NCBI RefSeq assembly: GCF_015222005.1
Contig: NZ_JADFFL010000002.1
Location: 760,748-824,747 of the forward strand
DNA from: Mucilaginibacter myungsuensis
GTDB lineage: Bacteria > Bacteroidota > Bacteroidia > Sphingobacteriales > Sphingobacteriaceae
Direction of reading: 5' to 3'
Length of the DNA stretch: 64,000 nucleotides
The notes beneath the pieces are model-generated. The model was not told the DNA's origin and searched no databases. It saw nothing but the letters and a program-made list of their open reading frames with translations. Positions 26,049-34,872 of this stretch are shown piece after piece. Each line of letters opens with the position of its first letter. The stretch's first letter is position 1. Both the position numbers and the translations under genes were made by a program.

Positions 26049-28334
26049 CTACTTATGCTTAGCCCCCATCTCGAAAGTAAGCGTACCGCCATTCACAATA
26101 TCCTCGTGATTTAGGAATGGTTTGGTGAGCACCTTTCCGTTCAGGATGGTCTTTTGAACAAATACGTTCTTTTCGCTTTGGTTCTTGGCTTCGATCACAA
26201 ATTTTTTGCCGTTAGGCAGGTTGATCGTGGCGTTATAGACCGCCGGGGTGCCGATAGCGTATTCTGTTGAACCAGGCGCAACCGGGTAAAAACCTAAAGA
26301 GCTGAAGATGTACCAGGCGCTCATTTGGCCGGTGTCGTCGTTACCGCCTAAACCGTCGGATGTTGGTTTGTACATGCGTTTCAGGATCATGCGGATCTTC
26401 TCTTGCGCTTTCCATGGTTTGTCGGTCCAATTGTATAAGTAAACCACGTGGTGCGATGGCTCGTTACCATGCACATAGTTACCAATGATACCGTCTTTGG
26501 TGATATCCTCGGTCTCGGCAAAATATTTCTCAGGCAGGTCGTAACTGAAAAGGCTATCCATGTAAGTGACGAACTTTTTATTGCCACCCATCATACCGAT
26601 CAGCGCTTTCGGATCTTGCGGAACGAATAAAGAATAGTTCCACGAGTTACCTTCAATAAAGCCCATGTTGTGGGTAGTGAACGGGTCGAAACCTGTTTTA
26701 AAGCTGCCATCCGCCAACCTTGGTTGCATAAAGTGCGATTTGGCGTTAAACACGTTCTTGTAGTTCAGCGAGCGTTTAGTGAACTCCTCGTAAATATCGT
26801 TCTTGCCCAGCTTCTTAGCTAATTGTGCAATGGCCCAATCGTCATAAGCATACTCCAGGGTTGATGATACCGAAGTGCCGCTTTTCTCGGCAGCGATGTA
26901 ACCACGGTCAATGTAGTCGCCAATGGCGGCGTAATCGCGGCGGCGGGCGGTGGTTACACAGGCTTCTAAAGCATGGTTAACGTCAATGCCTTCAACGTTA
27001 CCTTTAACGATCGCGTCGGCAATAACGGCAACCGAGTGGTACCCGCTCATACACCAATTCTCGTTAGCCGAGTTTGACCAGATCGGCAGCATATGCTCCG
27101 GGCTTTGATCGTAGTGGGCCAACATCGATTTGATCATGTCCGCGTTGCGCTTAGGCTCCATAATGTTAAAGAGCGGGTGCAGCGCGCGGTAAGTATCCCA
27201 AAGCGAGAAGGTGGTATAGTTGGCAAAACCATCGGCCTTGTGGTTATTCTGATCAAGACCGCGGTAGCTGCCGTCGGTATCCATGTAAATGGTCGGGTTG
27301 ATCATGGTGTGGTACATGGCCGTGTAGAAGTTGTTCATCTCGTCCTTGTTAAGGGCTTTCACTTCTATCTTATGCAATTCCTTTTCCCATGCATCCTGAC
27401 CGGCTTTTTTTACCTGATCAAAATCCCAGCCCGGTGCTTCGGCTTTCATGTTAGCCAAAGCGCCATCCATACTCACCGGCGATAAAGCCATTTTTACTTT
27501 GATCTTTTCGCCCTCGGTGGTTTTAAAGTTAAAGTAGGTCCTTAACTGGCGACCGGCGATCTCGGGAAAGTTAGGTGTATTACGGAACTGTCCCCAAAAA
27601 CCATTGTAAGATTGTTTACCGCTAAAATTTCGGTATCCCCATGATGTGAATTTTTTGCTGAACGTGATCGCGAAGTACAGGTTACGGGTACGCGCCCAGC
27701 CGCTGGTGCTGCGGTAACCAACAAGTGTGCTATCGTTCACCATGCGCACGTATGTCCACAGGTTCTTTTCAGGATAGTTGTAGATACCCGCCATCAGATC
27801 CAGGATGATGTGCGAATCGTCTGACTTAGGGAAGGTATATTGATGAAAGCCCACTCGGGTGGTGGTGGTCATCTCGGCCAAAACATTCGGGCCATCCAGT
27901 TTTACTTTGTAATAATTGGCTTCGCTCACCTCGTTAGCATGCGAGAATGGCGAACGGAAACCGCTCCCCGGTTTATCGGCAGTGCCCGGGTTAAGCAATA
28001 GCTTACCTACGCTTGGCATCACCAAAAAGTCGCCCAGATCGGAGTGACCGGTACCGCTAAAGTGGGTATGGCTAAACCCTACGATGGTCTTATCCTCGTA
28101 CTGGTAACCCGCGCAATATTTGTACACATCTCCATTGTAACCACCGCCCGGTTTCTCGTAGCTAATGGTATCGGTCTCGGGACTTAACTGTACCGAGCCG
28201 AAAGGTGATGTAGCGCCCGGGTAAACGTGGCCCATACGCGCGGTGCCGATAATAGGTTTAACATATTGCACCAGGTTTTGCGCCCCGGCGCTCAAAGCGC
28301 TTGATAGGAATATCGCCAGAAAAGCTTTTTTCAT
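26049..28334 (-). CDS. Glycoside hydrolase family 92 (alpha-mannosidase)
   Basis: 761 residues with a signal peptide (KKAFLAIFLSSALSAGAQ). The N-terminal beta-sandwich (VKPIIGTARMGHVYPGATSP) and the (alpha/alpha)6 domain carry the GH92 signatures HGNEPSHHVVYLYN, which holds the likely catalytic Glu, and GNDDTGQMSAWYIFSSLGF. GH92 enzymes are Ca2+-dependent exo-alpha-mannosidases, commonly alpha-1,2, acting on N-glycan or yeast mannan ends in the periplasm. No SusC/SusD pair is adjacent, so it is not in a classical polysaccharide utilisation locus here. A TATATTTG -7 box lies upstream on the minus strand. Confidence 0.95.
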   Translation of the reverse strand: MKKAFLAIFLSSALSAGAQNLVQYVKPIIGTARMGHVYPGATSPFGSVQLSPETDTISYEKPGGGYNGDVYKYCAGYQYEDKTIVGFSHTHFSGTGHSDLGDFLVMPSVGKLLLNPGTADKPGSGFRSPFSHANEVSEANYYKVKLDGPNVLAEMTTTTRVGFHQYTFPKSDDSHIILDLMAGIYNYPEKNLWTYVRMVNDSTLVGYRSTSGWARTRNLYFAITFSKKFTSWGYRNFSGKQSYNGFWGQFRNTPNFPEIAGRQLRTYFNFKTTEGEKIKVKMALSPVSMDGALANMKAEAPGWDFDQVKKAGQDAWEKELHKIEVKALNKDEMNNFYTAMYHTMINPTIYMDTDGSYRGLDQNNHKADGFANYTTFSLWDTYRALHPLFNIMEPKRNADMIKSMLAHYDQSPEHMLPIWSNSANENWCMSGYHSVAVIADAIVKGNVEGIDVNHALEACVTTARRRDYAAIGDYIDRGYIAAEKSGTSVSSTLEYAYDDWAIAQLAKKLGKNDIYEEFTKRSLNYKNVFNAKSHFMQPRLADGSFKTGFDPFTTHNMGFIEGNSWNYSLFVPQDPKALIGMMGGNKKFVTYMDSLFSYDLPEKYFAETEDITKDGIIGNYVHGNEPSHHVVYLYNWTDKPWKAQEKIRMILKRMYKPTSDGLGGNDDTGQMSAWYIFSSLGFYPVAPGSTEYAIGTPAVYNATINLPNGKKFVIEAKNQSEKNVFVQKTILNGKVLTKPFLNHEDIVNGGTLTFEMGAKHK

Positions 28335-28359
28335 TTTTGTTTGGATACGGATGTTTTCC

Positions 28360-28367
28360 CAAATATA
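28360..28367 (-). promoter_or_regulatory. Candidate -7 box (TATATTTG) for GH92
   Basis: Read on the minus strand this matches TAnnTTTG, 25 bp before the start codon. No properly spaced TTG was found. Confidence 0.4.
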
Positions 28368-28500
28368 ACGTAAATGACGGTAATCACGTTCTTAACAAAC
28401 AAATTGTCCTATCTTGCCATTATGTCATATCAGCGTACATTATGTAACAACGGTATGCCTTTTGTATCTTATCAATAAACCAACAACAATTACAAATACG

Positions 28501-29079
28501 ATGAAAAGATTCCTTTCAGTAATGATAGCAGTAGTGGCCGTGATGTCGCTAAGTTCTTGCAGTTATAACAGTATGGTTAAGCTGGACGAGAACGTTAAAG
28601 GCAAATGGGGTGCTGTACAAAGCCAATACCAACGCCGTGCCGACCTGATCCCTAACCTGGTAAATACCGTTAAAGGCGAAGCCAACTTTGAAAAAGGGAC
28701 GCTGACCGCCGTGGTAGAGGCCCGCGCCAAAGCAACGTCTGTACAGGTTGATGCCAGCAAATTAACGCCGGAGTCGATCAAGCAGTATCAGGAAGCACAA
28801 GGCCAGTTAAGCACAGCCTTAGGCCGATTATTAAGCGTGACCGAGAACTATCCGACCCTGAGGGCCAACGATAGCTTTAAAAAGTTGCAGGACCAGTTAG
28901 AAGGTACCGAGAACCGTATTACCATGGCACGCAACGACTTTAACACTGCTGTGCAGGATTACAACAGCAAGATCCGCTCATTCCCGGCCAACCTTACGGC
29001 TAAGATGTTCGGATTTGCAGCGAAAGGCTATTTCAGTGCCGACGAAGGTTCTGACAAAGCACCGAAGGTGCAATTTTAA
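28501..29079 (+). CDS. lemA: LemA-family lipoprotein
   Basis: 192 residues. The start at 28501 gives a clear lipoprotein signal (MKRFLSVMIAVVAVMSLSSC); an upstream frame start at 28414 would bury it. The LemA core is present: VKGKWGAVQSQYQRRADLIP, then NLVNTVKGEANFE, and a helical bundle ending AVQDYNSKIRSFPANL. LemA proteins are membrane-linked coiled-coil proteins of unknown role, usually encoded beside TPM-domain proteins, as here. Confidence 0.95.
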   Translation: MKRFLSVMIAVVAVMSLSSCSYNSMVKLDENVKGKWGAVQSQYQRRADLIPNLVNTVKGEANFEKGTLTAVVEARAKATSVQVDASKLTPESIKQYQEAQGQLSTALGRLLSVTENYPTLRANDSFKKLQDQLEGTENRITMARNDFNTAVQDYNSKIRSFPANLTAKMFGFAAKGYFSADEGSDKAPKVQF

Positions 29080-29085
29080 ATTTCC

Positions 29086-29170
29086 AGTTATGAGTGCTGA
29101 GTTTTGAGTAAGGAAAAATACGCTTTCTCCAAAATTCATCACTCAAAACTCACTGCTCAAAACTGATCAC
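29086..29170. repeat. Word-repeat hairpin (GAGTTTTGAGT type)
   Basis: The words AGTGCTGAGTTTTGAGT on one side and ACTCAAAACTCACTGCTCAAAACT on the other can fold back on each other. It fills the lemA-TPM gap and is one of several short-word intergenic hairpins in this window. Confidence 0.6.
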
Positions 29171-29171
29171 C

Positions 29172-29606
29172 ATGAAACTGTTTACCGAAGAAGAACAATT
29201 GCAGATACGCCGCGCAGTGGAGTCTGCCGAGACCAATACCTCGGGCGAGATACGCGTTTGCGTAGAGAAAACCTGCAGCGAGGACGTGCTGGACCGTGCC
29301 GCCAACTATTTCTATCGCCTTGAAATGGACAAAACCAAGTTGCGTAACGGCGTGCTGATCTATTTGGCTACTGTCGATCGTAAGTTCGCCATCATTGGCG
29401 ATGCGGGCATTAACGCCGTTGTCCCGCCTGATTTTTGGGACTCGGCTAAGGAATGCATGCTGGAGCAATTTAAACACGGTCAATTGATCGAAGGAATTGT
29501 TGAGGGCGTGAAGATGGCCGGCAAGCAACTAAAAAAATTTTTCCCTTACGCCAAAGGTGACAAGAACGAACTACCCGACGACGTTGCCTTTATGGACGGC
29601 GAATAA
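29172..29606 (+). CDS. TPM-domain protein, cytosolic type
   Basis: 144 residues that look like a TPM domain without a signal peptide: ESAETNTSGEIRVCVEKTC, NGVLIYLATVDRKFAIIGDAGI and FWDSAKECMLEQFKHGQLIEGI. TPM domains (named from TLP18.3, Psb32 and MOLO-1) are found in thylakoid and envelope proteins, and some show phosphatase activity. It lies between lemA and the secreted TPM protein, 9 bp before the latter, forming the conserved LemA-TPM-TPM set of Bacteroidota. Confidence 0.9.
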   Translation: MKLFTEEEQLQIRRAVESAETNTSGEIRVCVEKTCSEDVLDRAANYFYRLEMDKTKLRNGVLIYLATVDRKFAIIGDAGINAVVPPDFWDSAKECMLEQFKHGQLIEGIVEGVKMAGKQLKKFFPYAKGDKNELPDDVAFMDGE

Positions 29607-29615
29607 TTTGGACCT

Positions 29616-30422
29616 ATGTTAAAGAAACTGATATTTTGCCTGGGACTGCTGCTGTGCAGTGTCATTGGCTTTGCGCAGGAGTTCCCGCCAAAATCTAATA
29701 CCCTGGTAACCGACTTTACCAATACCCTTACTCAAGATCAAAAGCAACAGTTAGAAAATAAACTGGTTGCTTTTGACGACTCGACCACTACGCAGATCGC
29801 GGTGGTGATCATGAAGTCGACCGGAGGGTACGATATCAACGAATACGCCGCTTTGTTAGGTCGTAAATGGGGCGTAGGCTCTAAGGACAAAAATAACGGC
29901 ATCATCGTTTTGGTTGCTAAGGACGACCGCAAGGTTGCCATCCAAACAGGCTATGGTGCCGAAGGTGCTGTGCCCGATGGTGTTACGCACGATATCATCT
30001 ATAACGATATCCTCCCGCAATTTAAAGCGGATGATTACTACGCCGGACTTGATAAGGCTACCGACCAGCTGATCAAGTTCATGAAAGGCGAGTACAAAGC
30101 CGAGCCGAAAGCTAAAAAGTCTAAAGGCAACGGAAAAGCTGTGGGTGGCTCTGTGGGCTTGGTGATCATTATTGTGATATTTGTCCTGATACTGATATTC
30201 CGCAACCGCGGCGGTGGTGGCGGCAGCATTATCGGGAGCCGAGGCGGAGCGAGCCCATTCTGGTGGTTCTTAGCCGGATCGATGATGAATAGCGGTAACC
30301 GTGGCGGCGGTGGCTGGGGAGGATTCTCCGGTGGCGGCGGAGGTTCATCGGGCGGCGGTGGCGGCTTCGGTGGTTTCGGCGGCGGGAGCTTCGGCGGTGG
30401 CGGATCCAGCGGGAGTTGGTAG
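29616..30422 (+). CDS. TPM-domain membrane protein with Gly-rich tail (YgcG family)
   Basis: 268 residues: a signal peptide (LIFCLGLLLCSVIGFAQ), a periplasmic TPM domain (NTLTQDQKQQLENKLVAFDD, GSKDKNNGIIVLVAKDDRKV, IQTGYGAEGAVPD), one membrane helix (about 172-192) and a long Gly/Ser-rich C-terminal tail. This is the standard YgcG layout. Family members act at the envelope with LemA, though the exact biochemical role is unsettled. The glycine-rich tail is encoded by GGCGG-type repeats, making the 30200-30420 stretch locally GC-rich. Confidence 0.93.
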   Translation: MLKKLIFCLGLLLCSVIGFAQEFPPKSNTLVTDFTNTLTQDQKQQLENKLVAFDDSTTTQIAVVIMKSTGGYDINEYAALLGRKWGVGSKDKNNGIIVLVAKDDRKVAIQTGYGAEGAVPDGVTHDIIYNDILPQFKADDYYAGLDKATDQLIKFMKGEYKAEPKAKKSKGNGKAVGGSVGLVIIIVIFVLILIFRNRGGGGGSIIGSRGGASPFWWFLAGSMMNSGNRGGGGWGGFSGGGGGSSGGGGGFGGFGGGSFGGGGSSGSW

Positions 30423-30423
30423 G

Positions 30424-30520
30424 GAAGGTTAAAGGCGAAAGGATAAAGGTTAGTTTTTAGGATCTTTTACCTCTTACCCGTTCACCTTTATTCTTTCGCC
30501 TTTGACCTTTAACCTAAAAA
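30424..30520. repeat. Word-repeat hairpin (AAGGTTAAAGGCGAAAGG type)
   Basis: AAGGTTAAAGGCGAAAGG near 30426 pairs with CCTTTGACCTTTAACCT near 30500. A related single-sided copy follows ffh at 52629-52660. It probably ends or separates the TPM transcript from the following gene. Confidence 0.6.
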
Positions 30521-30522
30521 AG

Positions 30523-30927
30523 ATGTTTCAGAAAGACACGATACTGAACGAGATCAACAAGATGACCCTGATGTTCGCCCGAATGATCGGGTTGAAGGCC
30601 GACGGGAGTTTTACGGAGTTCGAGCAGCAATTTAACCACGTTTTGCAGGATGAGTATGACTTGGAGGTAGAGCAGCTGCTTGCCTTAGATGAGGACAACT
30701 TTAAAGCCCAACTGCAAAAAAACACTTACAGTGCCGAAAAGCTGAATGGCCTGAGCCAATTATTGTATCTTTACGCCGAGCCTTTTGAGGCCGACGATGA
30801 GACCGCACTTCTGCTTAAAAAAGTGATGGTCATATTTGATGTGCTCGAAACGAAACATCATTATGACTCGTTCGAGAATATTGAAAAACGCAAAGCCATT
30901 TACGGCTACTTTAACACTTCCAAATGA
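30523..30927 (+). CDS. Hypothetical helical protein
   Basis: 134 residues from the ATG at 30523 (MFQKDTILNEINKMTLMFA). A TTG 21 bp upstream would extend the frame into the repeat hairpin and is not preferred. The chain is predicted to be all-helical with an acidic middle (LALDEDNFKAQL) and the pattern LSQLLYLYAEPFEADD. It resembles DUF6483-type proteins, but this match is weak. Its stop overlaps the NUDIX start by 4 bp (ATGA), so the two are coupled. Confidence 0.7.
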   Translation: MFQKDTILNEINKMTLMFARMIGLKADGSFTEFEQQFNHVLQDEYDLEVEQLLALDEDNFKAQLQKNTYSAEKLNGLSQLLYLYAEPFEADDETALLLKKVMVIFDVLETKHHYDSFENIEKRKAIYGYFNTSK

Positions 30928-31472
30928 CCGATCTTAAATGGAAACTGCTCCATTCTGAATACATCCACAAAGGCCCATGGGCTACTCTCCGTACCGATAG
31001 ATGCGAAATGCCAGATGGCCGCATCATGCCAGATTATTATGTACTTGAATATCCCAATTGGGTGAACGGCGTTGCCATTACCGAGGACGGCAAGATATTA
31101 ATGGTGCGTCAATACCGCCACGCGGCCGGTATCGTGTCGTTAGAAATACCCGGCGGTGTGATAGATGGTGACGAAGCCCCGATAGATGCCATGCGCCGCG
31201 AACTATTGGAAGAGACCGGCTACCTTTTTGAGGATATCGAATTGACCGCTACCATTTATCCTAATCCTGCCACGGCCACTAACCAAACCTTTTGCTATCT
31301 GGCCAAAGGCGGCAAAAAAGTACAGGCTCAGGACTTGGACGAGCATGAGGAGATCATTGTAGAGCAATACACCATCGCCGAGATCAAACAACTACTTGCC
31401 GATAACAAGATCCCGCAGGCCCTGCATTGTACGGCCTTGTTTTATGGATTGAGTAAGCTGGGGGTATTGTAA
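30924..31472 (+). CDS. NUDIX hydrolase, ADP-ribose pyrophosphatase-like
   Basis: 182 residues. The Nudix box starts at residue 77 (GGVIDGDEAPIDAMRRELLE, continuing ETGY) with the metal-binding REL-LEE glutamates intact. The N-terminal half (VLEYPNWVNGVAITEDGKIL, QYRHAAGIVSLEIPGG) is that of ADP-ribose or nucleoside-diphosphate-sugar pyrophosphatases, which cleave X-linked nucleoside diphosphates. It is translationally coupled to the preceding helical protein. A perfect 13-bp terminator hairpin follows. Confidence 0.93.
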   Translation: MTDLKWKLLHSEYIHKGPWATLRTDRCEMPDGRIMPDYYVLEYPNWVNGVAITEDGKILMVRQYRHAAGIVSLEIPGGVIDGDEAPIDAMRRELLEETGYLFEDIELTATIYPNPATATNQTFCYLAKGGKKVQAQDLDEHEEIIVEQYTIAEIKQLLADNKIPQALHCTALFYGLSKLGVL

Positions 31473-31482
31473 TAACATTTAA

Positions 31483-31511
31483 ACTTACGAGGTTTTTGAA
31501 ACCTCGTAAGT
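31483..31511. terminator. Bidirectional terminator hairpin
   Basis: A perfect 13-bp stem (ACTTACGAGGTTT / AAACCTCGTAAGT) with a 3-base loop between the convergent NUDIX and DUF4932 genes. Confidence 0.8.
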
Positions 31512-31523
31512 CTGCATCGTCAC

Positions 31524-32579
31524 CTAACCCTTTTGCGGATATTTTTTCTTTAGCATTTTCAATATCTCGGGGAAGAACTCAGCAAAACTCTTATATTTTT
31601 TGCTGTTGATATAGTTCTTGCTGATGAAAGGTTGAATATCCTCTACATAAATAAAATCGCTGCCTGTCTCGCGGGCTACCTGGCGTTTATACTGACGTTC
31701 GGTACGGTACTGTTTGTACAGGGCGGCCACCACTGAGCGGACAATGTTCTCGTCCATGCAATAGGCCCAATTGCTGATGCCGTTGCGTTTCATACCATCG
31801 TCGTCCTTATTGAACAGATAGCTGAGTGCATCTATCTCTTTAGCGTATTGCTGCAGCAAGCCGTTAATGTACACATGGCTGCCCTCATGCCAAACCAGGT
31901 TCTCAAAGTTCTTGAACTCAAATACCGGGTCGGCATCTTTTTTCCCTTCGCGGTTAAAAAAGCCGGTGTTGTAAACCAGCATATCGCTAAATTGAGGGTT
32001 AAGCGTTTTGGTCATGATCGCATGCGATCCCCAGCTGTTCAGCGGATCTATGCAGATGTTCCAGGTCAGGGGCTTGCTGTACTTATAAAAGCTCTCCAGC
32101 TTAGCGATCAGCTTACCTGAATCGACATTAGCTTTCAGGTCATTGCCCCATTTAGTATAACGGGTTTGGTGCGCCTGAAAGAAATCCCAGAATTTGGTAT
32201 CGTTAAAGAAATCGCGGCACAAACGAATGTATTCCAGCGTGTTCTCTTTGCCGTAATGTTTGTACCAGTTCAGGTCGGTCGGTTCGTAGATCTTGATATT
32301 AGGGAAATCGCTCATACACCAGCCCAGCTCTACGAGGTCAGTGTATGACTTTTCAAATGTAGCCACCTTTTTAACCGCCGGGTGGTCCTTAAACTTACCA
32401 AAGTAAGCCATCGCCTCGGTAGTGTATAGCGATGGGTTAGGGTCGGGATATTTCTCGGCCAGTATCTGCACAATGGTGAACAGCTCCACACCCGGGTGCA
32501 CATTCACGATGAGTTTATCCTGACTAAAAGTTTTAAAAGGCAGCAAAGCCGCAAAGCAAATGATCAATAGTTTTTTCAT
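31524..32579 (-). CDS. Secreted DUF4932 putative metallopeptidase
   Basis: 351 residues from 32579, where the signal peptide MKKLLIICFAALLPFKTFSQ begins; a further upstream start would precede it with unrelated residues. The body matches DUF4932-type proteins and contains HEGSH at 231-235 (context NLVWHEGSHVYINGLL), an HExxH zinc-binding motif. A gluzincin-type secreted peptidase is therefore likely. The second half (SYLFNKDDDGMKRNGISNWA, DENIVRSVVAALY) would supply the third ligand; Glu of DENIV is a candidate. The family function is unproven. Confidence 0.82.
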   Translation of the reverse strand: MKKLLIICFAALLPFKTFSQDKLIVNVHPGVELFTIVQILAEKYPDPNPSLYTTEAMAYFGKFKDHPAVKKVATFEKSYTDLVELGWCMSDFPNIKIYEPTDLNWYKHYGKENTLEYIRLCRDFFNDTKFWDFFQAHQTRYTKWGNDLKANVDSGKLIAKLESFYKYSKPLTWNICIDPLNSWGSHAIMTKTLNPQFSDMLVYNTGFFNREGKKDADPVFEFKNFENLVWHEGSHVYINGLLQQYAKEIDALSYLFNKDDDGMKRNGISNWAYCMDENIVRSVVAALYKQYRTERQYKRQVARETGSDFIYVEDIQPFISKNYINSKKYKSFAEFFPEILKMLKKKYPQKG

Positions 32580-32698
32580 GTCGATAAAATTTGATAATGC
32601 TAAGTTGAGCCGATAATGCCATCGCGACAATTGCGATTGATGAACAGGGTGTTTTTGTTGATGAATGGGCGGGATGAGGATGTTCTATCCTTGCAGTC

Positions 32699-32978
32699 TA
32701 CCCCTGTCAAAGCCAGTGCAAATTGCACTGCCGTTGCTGTCCCCTAAATTAGGGGACGACCACCGGCGTTGCCATAGCACTTGAGCTCATGAGGGGTAAA
32801 TAGTCGCAATACCGGGGTGCGGCTTCCTTTCGCCGTCTTTTACCCCTATCAAAGCAACTGCAAATTGCACTGCCGCTGCTGTCCCCTAATTTAGGGGACG
32901 ACCAAAGGCGTTGCCATATCACTTGCGTATATGAGGGGTAATGGTCGCAATGCCAAAGTGGCTTCTCCTTTTCGTCAT
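32699..32978. repeat. Two tandem copies of a 142-bp palindromic repeat
   Basis: Copy 1 runs from about 32699 to 32840, copy 2 from 32841 to about 32978. Both contain, in order, TACCCCT(G/A)TCAAAGC, the palindrome GCAAATTGC within CTGCAAATTGCACTGCC, TGTCCCCTAA(A/T)TTAGGGGACGACC (a second palindrome), GGCGTTGCCATA, TGAGGGGTAA and TCGCAAT. Copies differ by scattered substitutions. This fills the 460-bp gap between DUF4932 and the LytS kinase; no gene is seen in it. Confidence 0.85.
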
Positions 32979-33040
32979 CAAAAAAGGCCTATCGGTGTAT
33001 TTTTGCTCTGAAAGCCATCGCACCGATCTATATTTAGCCG

Positions 33041-34099
33041 ATGAAACGGAAACACATCATATTGCTGCATGTCGCTTTTTGGCTGTTGTTGATACTGAAC
33101 CATAGTGTGCCGTCGTTTTTGCGTAACACCTACTTTTCGCTCAAAGATCAGCCAAAGGATCTGCTGCTATTTATAAAATACTTTACGATCGAGCTTGGCT
33201 TTTACAGCATAACCGCCCTATGTTTCTACGCGAACTACTGGCTGGTAGCCCCGCAATTATTCGTCAAAAAGAATTATTGGAAGGCTTTGTTATACACGAT
33301 CTTGATCACGATATCGCTCATCGTTTGGCGCTACATGGTCGAGTTTGGTTTCTTTAAGCCGGTGATCGGGTTCGATAACTACCGGGGTGGTGAGGTCACT
33401 TTTAAATATTACACCACCAACATTATCTTTTACTATTTCCCGGCCTATTTCATTTATGGCTTGATGTATTTTTTTGCCGAAAGCTGGTACCGCGACCGCC
33501 ATCGGCAGCAAGAATTGGAAAAAGAACGGGCCGGCGCCGAGCTGGCCTTCCTCCGCTCGCAGATCAACCCGCATTTTTTGTTCAATAGTATTAACGATAT
33601 CTATTCGCTCACCTACCAAAAGTCGGAGCAGGCACCCGAGGCCCTGCTGAAATTATCGGAAATATTGCGCTACATGCTCCGCGAAAGTAATGATGAGCTG
33701 ATGTCGTTAAAGAGCGAGGTAACTTACCTGCAAAACGTGATCGAGTTGCAGCGCATCAGCGCCAAGGGCGATGCCCATATAAACTTCCGCGTAAATGGCC
33801 AGATAGGCGAGCAGCAGATCCCGCCGCTATTATTCATCGCTTTTGTTGAGAATGCCTTTAAGCATGGTGTGATCAATGACCCGGCGCATCCCATCATCAT
33901 CGAACTGGATGTTTTTAATAATGAGTTATTATTCCGTGTAGCTAACCAAAAACTGGGCGGCGAGAAAGACAGAACAGGTGGTATCGGCTTACAGAATGTA
34001 CGCCGACGTTTGGAGCTGACCTATCCCGGCGAACACCAACTGACCATTAGCGATACCGCCGGCCGCTACACCATCGACCTAAGCCTGCAACTGATATGA
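33041..34099 (+). CDS. LytS/YehU-type sensor histidine kinase
   Basis: 352 residues: four membrane helices (about 6-24, 45-67, 80-100, 125-145), a short coiled segment, then the His_kinase domain with FLRSQINPHFLFNSIND (His178) and the ATP-binding part (ENAFKHGV, GGIGLQNVRRRLEL). It lacks a large sensor domain, so the membrane helices probably detect the signal. Its stop overlaps the LytTR regulator start by 4 bp, making an obvious two-component pair. Confidence 0.95.
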   Translation: MKRKHIILLHVAFWLLLILNHSVPSFLRNTYFSLKDQPKDLLLFIKYFTIELGFYSITALCFYANYWLVAPQLFVKKNYWKALLYTILITISLIVWRYMVEFGFFKPVIGFDNYRGGEVTFKYYTTNIIFYYFPAYFIYGLMYFFAESWYRDRHRQQELEKERAGAELAFLRSQINPHFLFNSINDIYSLTYQKSEQAPEALLKLSEILRYMLRESNDELMSLKSEVTYLQNVIELQRISAKGDAHINFRVNGQIGEQQIPPLLFIAFVENAFKHGVINDPAHPIIIELDVFNNELLFRVANQKLGGEKDRTGGIGLQNVRRRLELTYPGEHQLTISDTAGRYTIDLSLQLI

Positions 34100-34809
34100 A
34101 AAAACTACGCTGCCTCATCATTGATGATAAACCTTTGGCGATAGATATCCTGGCCGATTACGCGAGTAAAGTTTCCTTTTTGGAATTAGTTGGCAGCGCT
34201 ACCGATCCTGTGCAAGGCCTGGAGATGATCCGCCAACAAAGAACCGACCTGGTGTTCCTCGACATACAAATGCCGCAACTGACCGGCCTGCAATTGATGA
34301 AAATAGCCGGGCCGCAATGCAAGTTCATCCTCACCACGGCCTATGCCGAATACGCGCTGGATGGTTACGAGCACGACGTGGTGGATTACCTGCTAAAACC
34401 CATCAGCTTTGATAAGTTTTACCGAGCGGCAGAGAAAGCTTTAAGCCGTTTCGCAATGCCGACAGAGGTGCAAGCACCGCTGACCACTCCGCCATCGCCG
34501 GAGTACATTTTTGTTAAGACCGAACACCGTATCCAAAAAATAAACCTGGCGGATGTCCTTTACATTGAAGGTGTGCAGAATTACGTATCCATACATACCC
34601 CGGCCGCTCGCGTGATGACCTTGCAGACGCTTAAGAGAATAGAAGAGCAACTGCCATTAACGGAATTTATACGCGTGCATCGCTCGTACATTGTTAACCT
34701 ACGTCATATTAACTCGGTAGAGCGTGGTAGGATATTTATTGGCGATACGATCATTCCCGTTGGGGATAATTATAGGGAGGGGTTTTATAAGGTAATAGAT
34801 AAGGGGTGA
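34096..34809 (+). CDS. LytTR-family response regulator
   Basis: 237 residues: a receiver (Asp10/Asp11, phospho-acceptor Asp56 in LVFLDIQMP, Lys in DYLLKPISFDKF) and a C-terminal LytTR DNA-binding domain (RIQKINLADVLYIEGVQNYV, FIRVHRSYIVNLRHINSVE). It is full length and coupled to the LytS-type kinase by ATGA. Targets are unknown; LytTR regulators bind imperfect direct repeats. Confidence 0.96.
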   Translation: MKKLRCLIIDDKPLAIDILADYASKVSFLELVGSATDPVQGLEMIRQQRTDLVFLDIQMPQLTGLQLMKIAGPQCKFILTTAYAEYALDGYEHDVVDYLLKPISFDKFYRAAEKALSRFAMPTEVQAPLTTPPSPEYIFVKTEHRIQKINLADVLYIEGVQNYVSIHTPAARVMTLQTLKRIEEQLPLTEFIRVHRSYIVNLRHINSVERGRIFIGDTIIPVGDNYREGFYKVIDKG

Positions 34810-34872
34810 TCTTACGCTGTCGAGACAAAAACTTTTTGCCGCTATTTGGTTTTCTTTGTATATTAGACTATC

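Noticed and set aside
26049..28334. GH92 as part of a polysaccharide utilisation locus
   Set aside because: No SusC/SusD pair or linked regulator is adjacent; the neighbours are an AT-rich island and the LemA group.
32699..32978. Possible CRISPR array
   Set aside because: Only two units, each about 142 bp, with repeats spread over the whole unit; no short identical repeats with unique spacers and no cas genes.
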